Origin: Tanytarsus gracilentus
Taxonomy: Eukaryota > Arthropoda > Insecta > Diptera > Chironomidae
Reading direction: 5' to 3'
DNA: 64,000 bases
Assembly (NCBI GenBank): GCA_038502055.1
Contig: JAXRKN010000040.1
Coordinates: 6,284,001-6,348,000, forward strand
Each line of letters starts with the position of its first letter. Within the stretch, counting starts at the first letter, position 1. This document shows positions 24,601 to 39,600 of the stretch, piece by piece. The notes under the pieces are model-generated. The model did not search any database. It was not told the DNA's origin and worked only from the letters and a program-made list of their open reading frames with translations. A program made the position numbers and the translations under genes.

Positions 24601-27600
24601 GCAATACATATGGTCAGTAAACTATCATCATATTCATTTTATCATCATATCACATTTTTAATTCAGTACAAAGAACACACCACGTGTATGTGAATGTGTA
24701 TACGTATATTTTAGTGAGAAAGAAAGTGCAAAATTTATCGGAAAATTTTCACAACGGACTCACCTCATGTTGATCAAATATTGAGCCAATGCAACCGCAT
24801 CGGGATTGCCGCTAATGGTGATAGTTCGATCGGTATTTCCACCTTCGCGCTCTTCACAGTTACTGATACGAATCATGGCTCCAGATATTTGACGTATCTC
24901 TGCAATTTTAGTGCCCCCCTTGCCAATAATGCATCCGATCAAATCATTTGGCACTGTCATTTCATGCTGTTGCGTATTGGTCTGCGTTCGATTTGCTGTT
25001 GTACGCAACTGTGATCCAGCAAGTGCTGCAAGGGCTGATAATAAAAAGAGAGAGAGTCGCAATGACGTCATTAGTGATTGACATGGAAATTGAATTTCGC
25101 ACATTAATGCACGTGCAGGTGTCATCAACTCGATTTATTATCGATTCGATGAGTTTTAATGTGAGTTTGTGTGGTTGTTTTGCATACTAAATTTGGCAAT
25201 TACAGTTATTGATACCTGTTTGATTCAATCCACCAGTATTGGTAGGGATTGCACCCGCGAGACCAAGTGCAGCGAGTCCGGCTAGAGGATTTTTAGTCAG
25301 ACCCGTCATCTGGAATGAAAAATAAATAAAATAGAAATTTTTAAGGATTCAAAATCGCCATTTTAAAGTTTCCTATTTGGAGGTTAAAAAATAAATCCAA
25401 AAATTGACTTTCATCCATTAACAGAAAGAGAGAGAGGGTGGAACAGTGCAGGAAACATTTTGCAGGTAAACTAATTTTAATTCCACATGCTGCCATCACC
25501 AATATACTTTTTTTTGTACACATTTTGCCAATATATAGCACACATTCTCGTTTCCACCTCTTTTCTGGCTTCACAAATTTTTTCATTCTGCATAATGTTG
25601 ATACACACAAGTGTGAGAGAGTCTGACGTGGACAGGCTTTAATGAATTGTGATAAACTTTTTTACAAGGCATAATCCTTTCAATCAAATCCGGGGATGAT
25701 TTCAAATTGAGTTTGGAAAAACTTTTTAGCTCATCACTAAATGCATGAAAATGTGTGAAAATAAATGGATGGAAGGCATGCGGCGAGATGTTCAACAGAT
25801 ATACGATTTTTTTATTATTCGATTTATGTTGGACATGCTTGCTTTCCTATTCAGTCTCGCTCTCAGTGTGTGTGTGAGTGATATTAAATGTGAAAATTTT
25901 TTGGGCGGAAAAACTACTGCAGTGAGGGACAATGTGGGAGGGGAAAACAAACTTTTCAGGATATAAACACAGAAAACATTTTAATATTGCAAAAATGATA
26001 TCAAAAATTTTTTGTTGTTGGTCTAAATAAGAGGAAAAATGTTAAAAATTAGATGTGATGGAATGGTGTGAAAGCAAAACAAATGTGGGAGACAAATTGA
26101 GGTTGTAAAAGCTCTGAGATGAGCTACAGCAAATGGGAAAGAGGAATAAACATGGACAGTGTGGCTTGATGTTTGCGGTAAGGTGTTGTTAACATTCGTA
26201 TACACATGGAGAGAAAGGAAAAATGTGTTGTAACCAGAGGAAGCGAGATAAAATGTGAAAATGCGGCTCCACACAGTTGGACCAGGTGAAAGCTGTAGGA
26301 AGGATGTGCTCGACACATATACACAACAAAAAAACGTTATAGTTGAAGCCAAAAAAGTGTCTAGAGGAAACAAAATTGATCGTCATGCTTAAACATCAGC
26401 ACAAAAGCTTTCTTTTGGGTCGCTTGTGTTTGAGCTTCTTATTTTTGTAAGGGAATCGCAAGGGGTCCCCAACTCCCATATAAATCCATATAAATTTATA
26501 TGCCATATAAATATTTATATGCCATATAAAATTTATATGGCCATATAAAATTTATATGGCATATAAATTTTTATATGGATTTATATGGATCTTTAAAATT
26601 TTGTGAAAGTGAGATCCAGTGAAGTGAGATCTGGTGCTGGAAGTGACATCCAGTCAATATAAGCTGCAATTTTGGAAGTGAGATCCAGTCAATATAAATT
26701 TCAGTGCTGGAAGTGAGTCCAGTCAACGTACGATACAGTGCTGGAAGTGACATCCAGTCAACGTAAGATCCAGTGCTGGAAGTGAGATCCAGTCAATCTA
26801 ATTTTCAGTGCTGGAAGTAAGATCCAGTCAAATTAGGATCGAGTGCTGGATGACAGTTCTTGTGGAACCAAACTGTATGCAGCACTGGAACTTAAGTTTG
26901 GTTCCACAAGAACTGTCATCCAGCACTCGATCCTAATTTGACTGGGTCTCACTTCCGGCACTGAAAATTAGATTGACTGGGTCTCACTTCCAGCACTGGA
27001 TCTTACGTTGACTGGATCTCACTTGCAGCGCTCCATCGTACGTTGACTAGACTCACTTCCAGCACTGGATCTTACGTTGACTGGACTCACTTCCAGCACT
27101 GGATCTTACGTTGACTGGATTTCACTTCCAGCACTGCATCATTCGTTGACTGGATCTCACTTCCAAAAGTGCAGCTTATATTGACTGGATCTCACTTCCA
27201 GCACCAGATCTCACTTCACTGATCTTGGCTCAGAAAAAATAAATCAAATTTACACATAAAATCCGCAATCGACTTGAATTGACTCGAATCGATTACTTCA
27301 TTCAACTTAAATACCTGGTTTTATTGCATTTTAAAATAAAATTGTTTGTAAAGTTCCATTAATATAATAAAAAACATTTTGTGTTCCATATTAAAGATCC
27401 ATATAAATCCATATAAAATTTATATGGATATAAAATTTATATGCCATATAAATTTATATGGTTTTCATACAAATTTATATGGCATATAAATTTTTATATG
27501 GCATATAAATTTTATATGGCATATAAATTTTATATCCATATAAATTCCATATAAATTTATATGGATTTATATGGGAGTTGGGGACCCCTTGGGGAATCGG

Positions 27601-30600
27601 ACTCATTTGTAAATTATGTAATACCCGAGGTGAATTTAATGAATAAGGAAAGCCTCGAGATGGCAAGACAATGAATGACATGAGAATGTGACCTTTAGCA
27701 TTGCCCAATATACTTCGAAGGCTCTTTTGCAAAAAAAAAATAAAAAGGATAAAAAATTCCTCCTCATTTACTAATTTTATTTTATTTACAATATTTTCAG
27801 CAAGAAAAAAAATTCATGAAGACACTAAAAAAGCAACAGAGCAAAAATGAGACCTTTTTTGTTCTCTCAAAAGACTTTTGTATTATTAAATTTCATTAAA
27901 AATTTCTTTTCAGAGGGGATTATTAAAAAAAAATTTCTCCTTTTTACAAATAATTTTAAGATGTTGATGACCTCACGAAACAAAAAGGGGTGAAAGCTTT
28001 TAAAGTTTTACAATGTCCCGAGATGAAAGTATTAAAAGGGGGAGAGTTTTACGGCTTTCTTAAAGGACATCAATACCTGTTTTCGTTTTTCCATCATCAA
28101 CCACTTACATATGTATACAACATGCACTAGCCGATAGCAGATTAGAGAGAAGCTCAATATATCAGAGTTGTGGGACTTGGGGAGTAATCATAAAATGAGA
28201 ATCCCTTACGACACTAACTCGCTCTCACGCACATGTCTCGTGATTACACAACTTTTATATTTATGAGAGTTGTGAGGAAACTTTTTTTTATTAGTTTGTC
28301 ACGTAAGAGTTGAACTCGGGTGTGAGCATTCAATTTTTTATCGACTTTAAAAATTTTAAAGCTCAGTTATTAAATTTTGTTCATTTTATCTTTTTCAAAT
28401 TTATTTGTTAATTTCATTCAAATATTTATTTTTTAGCGAAAAGACCGTGTGCGGTAATTAGGATTTGTATAATTTTATCCTCTCTCATTTTAAGCCGGAG
28501 AGAATTTCCGAAAAAGCAGATTACAAGCGAAAACCATCAAACTCAAATTATTATTGCAGTAGGATGGGATGAGGGTGAAACTCACACACAAATGTATGTC
28601 AAACGAGCAATTTCCAATCATTAACATTGAGTGTGGTACGTGTGTGTGGTGAGGTATGAATTTCAAACTAACTGACTAATAATTACATGTCATATATGTA
28701 CACAAAATAATATTCCGATTGAGTGGGTATTAAATCCGAGTGGGGAAAATGATCGAAAAAGCTTTTTGTTGATGGTCCAAGAGAAAACAGCAAATTGATT
28801 ACAAAATAATTAATAAATGATTATTAAATGTTACACAAGAGACAAGTCCTAAGGGAAAATTATATCCAAGTCACCAAACTCACAATATTATTTATTATAA
28901 TTTCTATAGGAAGAAGGTCTCAAAAATATGAAAATTTACATGATAAACTTAAAGGGTTTTGGGGGGAGAATGAGCGAAAAAGTTAAAAATTATTTCAAAA
29001 AACACTCACATCGGTGGGCAGCTGAAAATGATGTTGAGGCACAGCGCCTTGTAAATGTGATCCCTTTAAGAGCGGATCTGTCAGACCCGAAATACCCGCG
29101 TGAAGGCCAGAAAATAGTGGAAATACTGTGCATGTCTAGCGTACATATTATATCAGTAATCAATAAATTTTCCTTAAAAAATATTTCTTTAGTGTGGGTG
29201 GTGGTGTTGGTGGGTTTATATGGGATTATTTAGGTGAAAGACAACATTAATAATTGTGCATTGTGCTTCATGTCATTAATCGATATGTATTACTTCATTT
29301 TATTTCCTCTATTTTTATTTCTATTTTGTTCGATATTTTATATTTCATGCGCTTTCATTTCTATTCAGGGGAAGAAAAGCTCACATAATTTTTTTTACAC
29401 AATTTCTCGCCCCTTCGACTAGAATAAATGAAATCAGCAATTCGAAATTTTGAATTTATTTAATCAAATTTTAAAAAAATGATTATCTATGCATTATTTT
29501 CTATCCATAGCAATATACACGAACAAATTTTTCTATTGAACATGACAATAACCAACTCTCCACATTAAAGATTTATAAAAATTTAGATTTGAGCTGAACT
29601 CTGAATGATGTATAGAGTGAACAAAACAAAACTATATGAAAAGAAAAGCATAAACTTTTACATTTACTTCCTGCTCCCAATCTTCAATCCTCGCTATTAA
29701 ATATTTCGATATTGAAAAACAATGAAAAGTTTTCGATGCCATAAAAGAAATATTATCTCTTAGAAAGTTTGGAAAATTTTCTTTTGTGTAAGAGTAATAA
29801 AAATTTAATTCGATAAGAATTTTTTGTCTTGAAGTTTTGATGGATATGAAAAATAATCCATAAGTGAGTTATCAATTATTCCGATATTTCACAATCATTA
29901 AAGTTTTATTGATAATGCAAATGTCAGTCACAAAGGGAGGAAATGGATGGTGGTGAGTGAGTTTAAAATATTTACATCTCTCTCGTCAAAATGGTGCACA
30001 AATACTCATACGTTTATGCATAATACAATGTTGCAGATGGAGAGAAAAGGTTGAACAAAATAATAATAATAATAATGATGATAGTGGATGGTGACTATGC
30101 ATGTATGTCCCCGTAGTGAGAGAGATGATGTCGACGGCTTAATTAAATATTTAACGGCCGTAATATTTATGAGAATATTGCACATTTTACCTGTTCTGTC
30201 GGTACAGCAAAATTTCCTTGGATCGTATAAGCTTGGCCATTTGCTAAAATGACCGGTCCATTTACTTGTGGTTTTGGTCGATATGGTATGGTTGCTCCTT
30301 TGGGAGGACTCTGGAATGGGCAGAAAAAAATTGAAACATGAAAAAGCACCGCAAATAATCAATTATGAAAAAAATGCCGGCAGCAACCCGTAGGTCGGAA
30401 TTTCTAGCACATTGTTTGATGGCATCCTACATACGGAGCACAGTGAGAGTAAAATTCACGTGGAAAATATTTACATGCCATTGCCGACCCATCGTCGTCA
30501 TCAAATAAGTGACCCGATGCGATAAAATGAAAGGCAAATATGGAGAAAAATTTTCATTCTGCCATGTCCGCAGAGCAGCATTTATGAGCAATAAGCTTTC

Positions 30601-33600
30601 GCTTTTATGTAATTTAAAATTGACAGAGTGAGAAGGGAGTGATGAGAGGGATGCATAAAAGGGTCTGACTTGAATTCTTTTTTTTATATGACCCCACGCG
30701 CAAAAAAACAGAGCAATGCTCCGAAGTTAATTTAAATTTTTCTAATGGGATGAAATTCCAGGCAATTTTTTATAGCGAGGCAATGGACAAATTTTTCACG
30801 TCGTGTTCGAACCAATTTATTTTGATTTCCTTGTTAATTGCAGCTTTATGTTATTTGCTTTTAATTAATGCAATCTCGTTAAAATCAGAATAAAATTGCT
30901 TTAAAAAATTTTGGATGAAAAATAAATCAATTTTTCAGTGTAGCTTGAAATAAAATTAGTTTTTTAGGACATTAAGAGTGTCCTCATTTTCTCCTCCACA
31001 TTCATATGCGCTGCTTTAAAACGACTCTCTGGTGCATTTTATTAAGTTTCAAGGAAATATTCATTAGTTTTTTCGTCCAGTAATAATGAGGATAGTAAAA
31101 TTTTTAAAATGAGTTCTCATTTCCTTTAACAAGGTACTCTCTTGAGAACATCTAGAACATCAGCTAACCCACAAAGCTGAAGAAGGGTAAAAAAATAAAA
31201 TTATGAAAGCAGCTTAATACGGTTACGAAAACATTTTATGGAACATGCCTATGTACGGACTAATGCATTTAGAGCTCTTGTAATTTTTAGTGTAAACATC
31301 GTCATTGTCAGCTCGCATGCTGAGTGAGAGAAAAAGGACGAAATGGCAATGTTGATGTCAATTTTTATTTTTTAGAATTACAACATTTTAAGAGCAAATC
31401 TCCTCACTCGCATAAACCTAATAAAAATTACATACGCCGTTCCGCATAGGTGGAAGATGTGTCGGAAGTACTTAAGTTGCTGTCAACCTTACTCAACTTC
31501 CTCTATGGAGTTTCTTTCATCTAGCCACTTTTCATTTTCTACCTCCCATATCACTGCGATCGAAAAAACAAGATCATTTTTATAAATTGGTATGGACACA
31601 ATACAAAAGTTGTTTATTTTGAAAAATAGTTTAACTAATCTCAAGAGATAATTTTTGAAAAATTCTTCAACATTAAATTGGATTGCGGAAAATACTCGGG
31701 AAAAAGGATGCAGTCATTTGAGAATTGTGTGCAATCATTATATGCTTCCTTCGTTTGCTCGCTTACCACTCTCAAGAGTGTTACAAAATGATTTAGCGAT
31801 GTTCATTTTTCTTCTTCTTTTTTTAAATCGATTACTTTTTTCTTTCACACAGACCTGAGAGAGTTTATTACTAAGAATTTGGTCTCAGACACGCTGTGTG
31901 CTTTTTTTAATTTAAAAAAATAGTCATCATTATGAAGAATGATTGCAACTATACATTTTGAGATAGTTCGCGAGTAACTCATACAATTTTATTTTCTGAT
32001 AAAAAGCTTTTATAGAAATTGAAAACTTTTGTCGTGTCATCATAAAAATGTAAATCTATGAGATTTCTCCGAAAGTATATAGGAAATCGTTAAAAACTCT
32101 GTTTGCCCTTTCAATATTTAAATCGCCCTCGAGACACTTGCTAGTGAATAATTTTATTCAAATCCTTGCGCTCTTTTTGTTGTAAATCGATAAATGACGA
32201 AAGACATGACCTTTTTTATTCTTCCGTTATTTATTTGACATTTAATTTTTTTTTATTTATTATGACTCTAAACTTTAACACGTTTACTTGCGTAATTTAC
32301 GTAATTCAAATTAATTTTACAAGCGCTTAAATGAACATCTGCGAACGTCAGTAAATTTTTGAGAATTTCGTCTGTGCAGGTGTTGCTCATTACTTTATAA
32401 AGCACTGCTGAATAAAAATTCTTGAGGATTAAGCAAGAAAGTTTATTAATTAAAATTCTTTTAAAAAAGTAAAACTTTTTATAATATCGCAATATTGAAC
32501 TTTATGAAATTGATCAGGAAAAATTTTAATCTTCATAAAATATTGAAATTAATGGCGAAGCAAAAATTTTAAATTGCAATTCAACTTCCATCTAATTATT
32601 TTCTAAGCTCATTATATCCTTCATGTGAACTACTTTAGAATCAACTTGAACCTCACAGAGTAGTCACTATTAAAACTTTAACGCGTTTTTATTCCGCTCT
32701 GAGTGCAATCGACAAAGTTGAAGATTAAGTTTTTACGCTGTGCTTTTGCTTGCGTTATAATTCAGTTAATAATGCTGATGTTGCCTCTTTCATGCTGCAT
32801 CTCGAGAGCTATTGTATGCGGGATATGTGTTGAAAAATTGTGAAGAGAGAAAAAAATATTGATGAAAATGCGAGGAAGGGATGAAAACTTTGAATGTTCT
32901 TGCTCTATTTTTTTATTTTAAAACGAAGCTGGTTTTATATCCCTTGAAAAACTTTTTTCTTCATACATGCAAAAAAGCAAAAAATTGAATAAAACTTATG
33001 AAAGCCCTTTCGTGAGTGTTGTCGCGCAATTCATGGAAAATTAATATTTATTACTTTAAAAAATGATGTAAAATTTAATATCATTGTATCAGTTTGTTTA
33101 AAACTTGAGATTTCAAAAGTTGAGACAGACACATAGAAAATTAGATATTTCAGCGCTTAAAACTTTGGCAGGTGGCGCTAAAAAACACCATTTGGTATAT
33201 GCAAACACATTCACAAGCTCTTGCTCGTGAGGAGAGATGAGAAGTAATAAGAAAACAGCAAGCGAGGATAATCGTTAAAATATTTAATCCTGAATATGCT
33301 ACATTCACGTTCATGCTAAAACAACAATAGAACGTCTCTATGTATGGGCGATAGATGCCAAGTGAATGCATGTTGTTTAAGGTACTTATAGTGCCATAAT
33401 TCTTCATTCTATCCGTTTGGTACACATACAAAAAACTCATCACTGACACAGACTGGATGAGAGCGAACGAAAGGACCGAATGAGAGTGTCATAAACCATA
33501 AAAAATATTTGCTGTTTATGCTCTCAACAAACATGGCACTCTATCCACACAAATCTCTCATTCTGTCTGTCTCTAAAGACGCATTTTGTATTTGGGGTTA

Positions 33601-36600
33601 TGATGAGAGAAAACATGAACTATCACTTAGTTTAAATACCATCATGAACAGATATTATTGCCTTCAATATTGCGCTTCCATTTAAGCTCTCGCTTATTAC
33701 GCTGTTGAATTACAGACGCTCATCTCATGGTTATGTGAGTTAATCTCTTCAGAATTGCATCATAAAGTAATTGCTTAGGGGTGGCTTCTGGCAAAAGATT
33801 TAATGGCGGCGATGTTTAAGATAACTCCGTTGGATTTTAAAAAAAAGTTTTTCCGCATATTTTTTCTAAAAAAATATTTTAAGCTTCAATGTGAGCTCCA
33901 ACCCTAACAATTAAAATCACGCTTTTCAAACAATGTGTATTAAAAATTTCCGATGTAATGCGGCACTTAAATTTAATTCAAGGGACTCACCTCTAACATA
34001 ACACAGCATATCTGATGAATACATTGAGTGATGGCATCAGACGTTCCCGTGAGTGTGACAGCACGTTCCGTCGAATTTGGCAACATTTCGCTGGCTACTT
34101 GAATCGAACATCCTGTCACTTCCCGAATCTCTTTAATTTTTGATCCGCCTTTGCCTTTTTTAATTTTCGCCAAGATTGACATAAATGCGTGCGATAAACG
34201 GGGATAAAAAGAGACAGAAAAAAATGCGAATGAGAAATTGAAATTTTTGTCATTTTTCTTTCGTGTTACACAAAAAAAAATCCCTTTTAAATCACTTAAA
34301 AGAAATGGTGGTTTCGCAAGCAAGGCAAAAAGAAGCAATGAGTATGATGTGAAGGTTCTCGAGATTTGATTTCACTCCACGAATCATCTCATTCCTTCTC
34401 ATGCACAGTCACTTTTCTACCTCTCTACCCATCGTTCGCTTGCTTTTGGAAGAATTTTTTTATTTAAAATGAGGGAGGAAATAGAGAGGATGAAGTGTGT
34501 ACTCTAGATGATAATCTATCAGCTTTTCTCTTCACTCTCACTCATCTTGACATTTTATATATTTTTTTTTCGGGTGATGTAAATGAATAAATAATTTGAT
34601 AAATTTAAGCTCTGTGTAATAAATTTTCAAACAAAAAATTTTTTAAAATGTTCCCCAAGAACAAAAATTAAAACTCCATAAAATGATGATGAGGAAAATA
34701 TTTTGCTGATTTTTCATAACTTAATTAAATGCAAATACATTGAAGCGGAGCGGAAGAGGGTAGGAAAAGTCTTCATAAAAATCAGTTTCGTACAGTCAAG
34801 TCGGTCGATAACTAAATTTAATTTTCTGCACACAATGGTCAGAGCCATCACGGTGAAAAATAAAAATTCTCGGATAATTTACTTTGCAACGAAAACAGCT
34901 GTGATGAATAAAAACCTCCCAAGATAAATTTACGGAACAAAGGATAAGAGGAAAAATTTATCAAGATAGAAAGTGACTGACTCCATTGATGGTTGTGGTG
35001 CTGGATTTGGAACAAAATGAATTTAATTTATTTAAAATGATAAAAGCATCCAAAAGGAGTTTAAGCGGATGAAAAGGGTAGGAGGAAGAATTAAATCAAA
35101 TAATGGAAATGATTTTTATCCAACACCGCCATCGCAAACCATCTATAGCAGTGCTTCATCTCGATAAGTGAGTGCGAAGGAAATTAAATAACAGAAAACT
35201 GTACAAAATAAAAAAGAAATCTGGAATGTTGAGTGTAATTTTATTTACCAATTAAAGATCCACACTGACTTGCTGGAACAATTAAGCGGAGTGGAATTTG
35301 TGTTTTGCCATTTGATGTGCTGACGTCATTAAATTGGGAACACCACTGTAACGGGATAGTTTGATATGATATAAGAGAGAGATAGAGAGAGATAATAAAA
35401 GAGAGATGTTATGACAAACTAAAATATTTTTTTGTTTTATTTTGAGGAAGAGATGTCAACATGTATCAACAGCACATTTAACTAAAATTTTATGCAAGGA
35501 GTGGGAAATTAAAAATAACTTTTAAAGCACATTTTTCTCTTTTCTCTTAAATCATTTTGAACTCACTTCTTCGAATTTCTTTGTGATTAATGTAAATGCC
35601 TTATAAATGGCACTCGAAGTCCCGGACACTGTCACTATACGCTCCGGACAAGAGCCATCAGATATGTTTATTTTTGCACCAGACTGAAAAGAGAAAATTT
35701 AAATTCATTAGAACTGACGTTAACTTAATTTCTGACCCGAGTGAAGCGATAAGTTTAAAATTAATAATGAAACACCCCACCCATGGATTGCTTGTTAAAA
35801 ATTGTAGTAACAAAAATTATTTTAACATCAGGAGCATCGCATAATGTGGCAAAGAGCTTGATGATCATGTTTTACGTTGCTAGGTTTGGCCATAAAATTT
35901 AATGGAATGAAAAATTTTCTCGCTGAACATCCGAGTGAGAAAATGTGAAAGTTTGCGAAGGTGGGAGGTCAAAGGATGCGGATGTATAACTTTACTTCAA
36001 TAAGAATCCACCATTCCTGTTTCTAAAATGCTTTCATTTTAATGATGTCAGAGAGAAAATTAAGATTCAATTAGAAACTTAATTTTTCATAAGCGACTGC
36101 TGTCGTATCTCAACTTTTTTTTTCAGTGACATGACTAAATAATGATGCTATATGGTCCGATGACTTTCACAACCATTGCTCAACATTCATCATTAAGAGA
36201 GAGTCGAATAGACAAAATTTTCTTTCGTGCTTTAAAAAATGAATTTAATTTAATAGAAAATTTTCCCTCTTGTTTTTCCTTCTTCCGACAAGCGCCGACA
36301 AAAAATCCAAGCGCGGGAGATGCTAAAATGTGAGATGGAAGAATTTTAACTGTCAAAAAATTTCACAACATTTCCATCATCAACAACATCATCATCGTAC
36401 AGTGCAGAAAGTGTGTCACATAATACAATGAGCATTAGCCGACACTGGATGGATGATGAAGGACATGAGGGCGGAAATTTTTCACAATAATTGAAAATTG
36501 TTCAACGATGATGATGATAAAGCGAAGAAATTTCCTCCTCAAATTCATACATGATAAATTGCGGAGCGATTTGACAAATGATTTAAATCGTATTAAGTGT

Positions 36601-39600
36601 CAATTATAGAACAGATGCTTAATGATTAATTCTGTCAATCGTTTGATTAAGTGCGGAGAGTTTTGACTCGTAGCTTTTTGATTTTTTAATTTAATATATT
36701 ATATGTATTTGGAAAATATTTTAACTTTTTAATTTTTTTCTGGCATGTCACCTTTTATTAGCACAAAGTATGCAAGGTATTTGAAAAGTGAAGAGCACAT
36801 AACATAAAAGTTCAATAAACTGGTACATGCTGCTGCATATAAATTCATGCTTGGCTCAATACCGAGAGTATGTTTTATTATGTTCTGTAACAATGCACAA
36901 TTTCATCTCTCTCATATATCGACACGTTAGAGAGAATAATAATGAGCAGTTGTGCATAAATTTTCGGTGTAGAGCATTTTGGAAAATATCGCATTTAAAT
37001 TTTCATAAAGAGCTTTTTCATGTGAGGTGATGACAGAAATTTCGAACGCGCACTCGGGTGATAATTTGTCAACATTCCAATTCCACATTTTATGATAAAT
37101 AAAAATTCTCTTTTTTATTTCAGTATGTGTGCTCGGTTTTACTCATTAATGATAATAATGACGCCACACATATCATACGAGCATTAAGCTTATCACTCAA
37201 AAAAAGAATATTTTTCGCTATTAATTCGCATTTGCACTTGTGTGTGCTTCCATCCATCATCGAGAACTGTGTGCGCTTGATGTGGAGAACCGCAAGCAGA
37301 TAACAATGTGCCAAACTACTTTTTGATGATAATTAAATTGATATGACCCTAGTGATAATTTATGAGCAAAAATTATGTGTGCTTGGAAATTAATTAGAAA
37401 ATTGTTTAAGAATGTTTATCGAAGCAATGACAATGAGGAACTTTATTTTTAAATCCGTAATTAATGAAATTTATGATAAATGACACACTGGTTTTAATAC
37501 ATGAATACTGCATCACTGCCTGCCACGACATCAGCAATATATTTATGAATTTATTCATGGCCACATGAAATAAGCTCTCAATATTCCGCCAATATGATAT
37601 TTTCGAGATTAAAAAAGGCTCTCTTTCATTTCATGTGAACTCGCACTGATATTGTAGTGATGATGCAATCAATAATTTTAAGTCGCTATCATTAATTTTC
37701 ATGCTCGACTTTTAGAACTCGCAAGCATTTTTCTTCATCTCGATAATGGAAAATTTCATTTGAAATCATTACCCGAGTGTATTCACATGAGAACTCAGAG
37801 GCAGCCTTTTTCGCATTAGTCACTTAACCACTTTCGCCACATTACCGCCTAATAACACAGCATTCATACACCTTGAGGTAGTTTTGAGAGTGCTCGTGTG
37901 ATATCAAGGTATTTTAAAGTTTTGTTTTTTAAATTTATTGTTCTCATTTTAGGTTTAATTAAATCGTTAATTTTTATCGCAAGTTTCCAGCCCTTGATGC
38001 ACACTTTTATCCCCAAAATTGAGTTTGCACCTGAAGGAATTTTTTGATAGAAAAGAAACCACACACACTCGAAGTTTCATCGTGCGGCAATTTCAATGAA
38101 TACTTAGTCCTCTAATAGTATTGGAAAAAGTGAGCAAGCACAAGAAGAATAGAGGAAAATGTGGTGGAGAAAATGAATGGGAGACTGGGAAGGTAAGAAG
38201 CGATAATAGGATTATAATTGGGGAAATGAATGAATGAATATCTCCTGATATGTTCAAGGAGCAAGAGCAGCGTGAACAATAGATTTCGTTTTCTCTTTTC
38301 AGAGCGAAATTATAAAGCAATTTCAAAGAAAAGCTAAAGGTATACGGGAGATGATATCGAAGAATTTTTTTTTTCGCCGAACAAGTGATGATGAAGAATA
38401 GATCGAGAGAGCGAGCAAATATGAAGAAAAGTGAAAGAATTGCAAGCACAAAAAGAAAAATTGTATCACATTTCAAAAAAATATTTTATGAGAGAGGAAA
38501 ATTAAAGAACTTTTTTCTTCCTACTGCTTTTATAAATAAAAAAGTTGTTTATCACATACTTTTGTGTTCGTTTATGAAAACTCATGTTGACATGAGTGAA
38601 GCCGATTTTTAAATTAAAATGTTTTTCATGCAATAACCTCTCGCACATTATTTATGGGGTAATTTCACCCACAAGGATATAAGTATAATGTTAAGGCTTC
38701 TTCTAAATTATGGCGAATAATGATTATGTTTGAAATACTCAATTTGTTCGTGTGCTGTTTTGTTAGCATCAATCACACGTCACTTTTGATTTCCTCAATC
38801 GGCCATCGTTTGGCTGTGGGAAATTTCTAAGCATGAATTTTACAAAATTTATAGCTTTAAAAATTTTCAATTTAAAGTAATTTTGAATTTTAAATCATCC
38901 ACAAGGATTTTCGAATTCATATATAATGCTTCAATGTTTACAAAGCTATAATGCCAAAATAATTCTGCCTTGGTAACTTTTCAACATTGAAACTGCCTGC
39001 TGAGTATGCTTTCATTATTATGTAATAAATATTTGAAATCCAATTTATTCTAGTGGAGGCATATAGAGATGATTTTCCACTTGATACTTTTCATAACGTG
39101 GTAATACGCGACGGAAAATGAAGGAAAAGGTATAAGAAGAAGGAAAGTCATTACATCATACTTTGCCAGCAAAAACGTTTCCTTGCGGCATACAAAAGAA
39201 ATTTTATTGGAGTTTCGCGCTATAAATCTCTCAATTTTTTCCATTTTGCTACCTCAACATTATGTTGTTAAATTATAAATGAAGAGGAAATTTTTGTTAA
39301 ACTTCTTTGAACCTTTTTACCACAATATCAAACTTTTACCACATATGGAACTCAAAATGCCTTTTTAATCATTTTAATGCACTTCATTCTTCTCCGATTT
39401 TGAACAATAAACTTACCTCCTCACGGAATCGCTTCACAATTTCGCCTTTTTTGCCGATTATGCTGCCAACTTCCTGCAAAGATACGAAAAGAGGAAAAAA
39501 ACATTATAAATACTTTCTGTAAAATGGATATGAGATTGTATTTGACATAATCAAGATTGATCCCTTTTCTTCTCTCATCTCTAAAGAGTGAAGCTAAAGG

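Larger units (their letters stand above)
25310..29009 (-). other. mub intron containing the 1.1-kb foldback element
   Basis: Outside the element at 26459-27591 this is ordinary AT-rich intron. No further exon recognised. Confidence 0.55.

Noticed and set aside
28928..29233. 101-codon + strand frame with a protein-like stretch (EAQRLVNVIPLRADL)
   Set aside because: It is the antisense shadow of the mub exon at 29010-29135; the - strand reading matches Mub and has splice sites.
35596..35844. 82-codon + strand frame over KH1
   Set aside because: Antisense to the mub KH1 exon.
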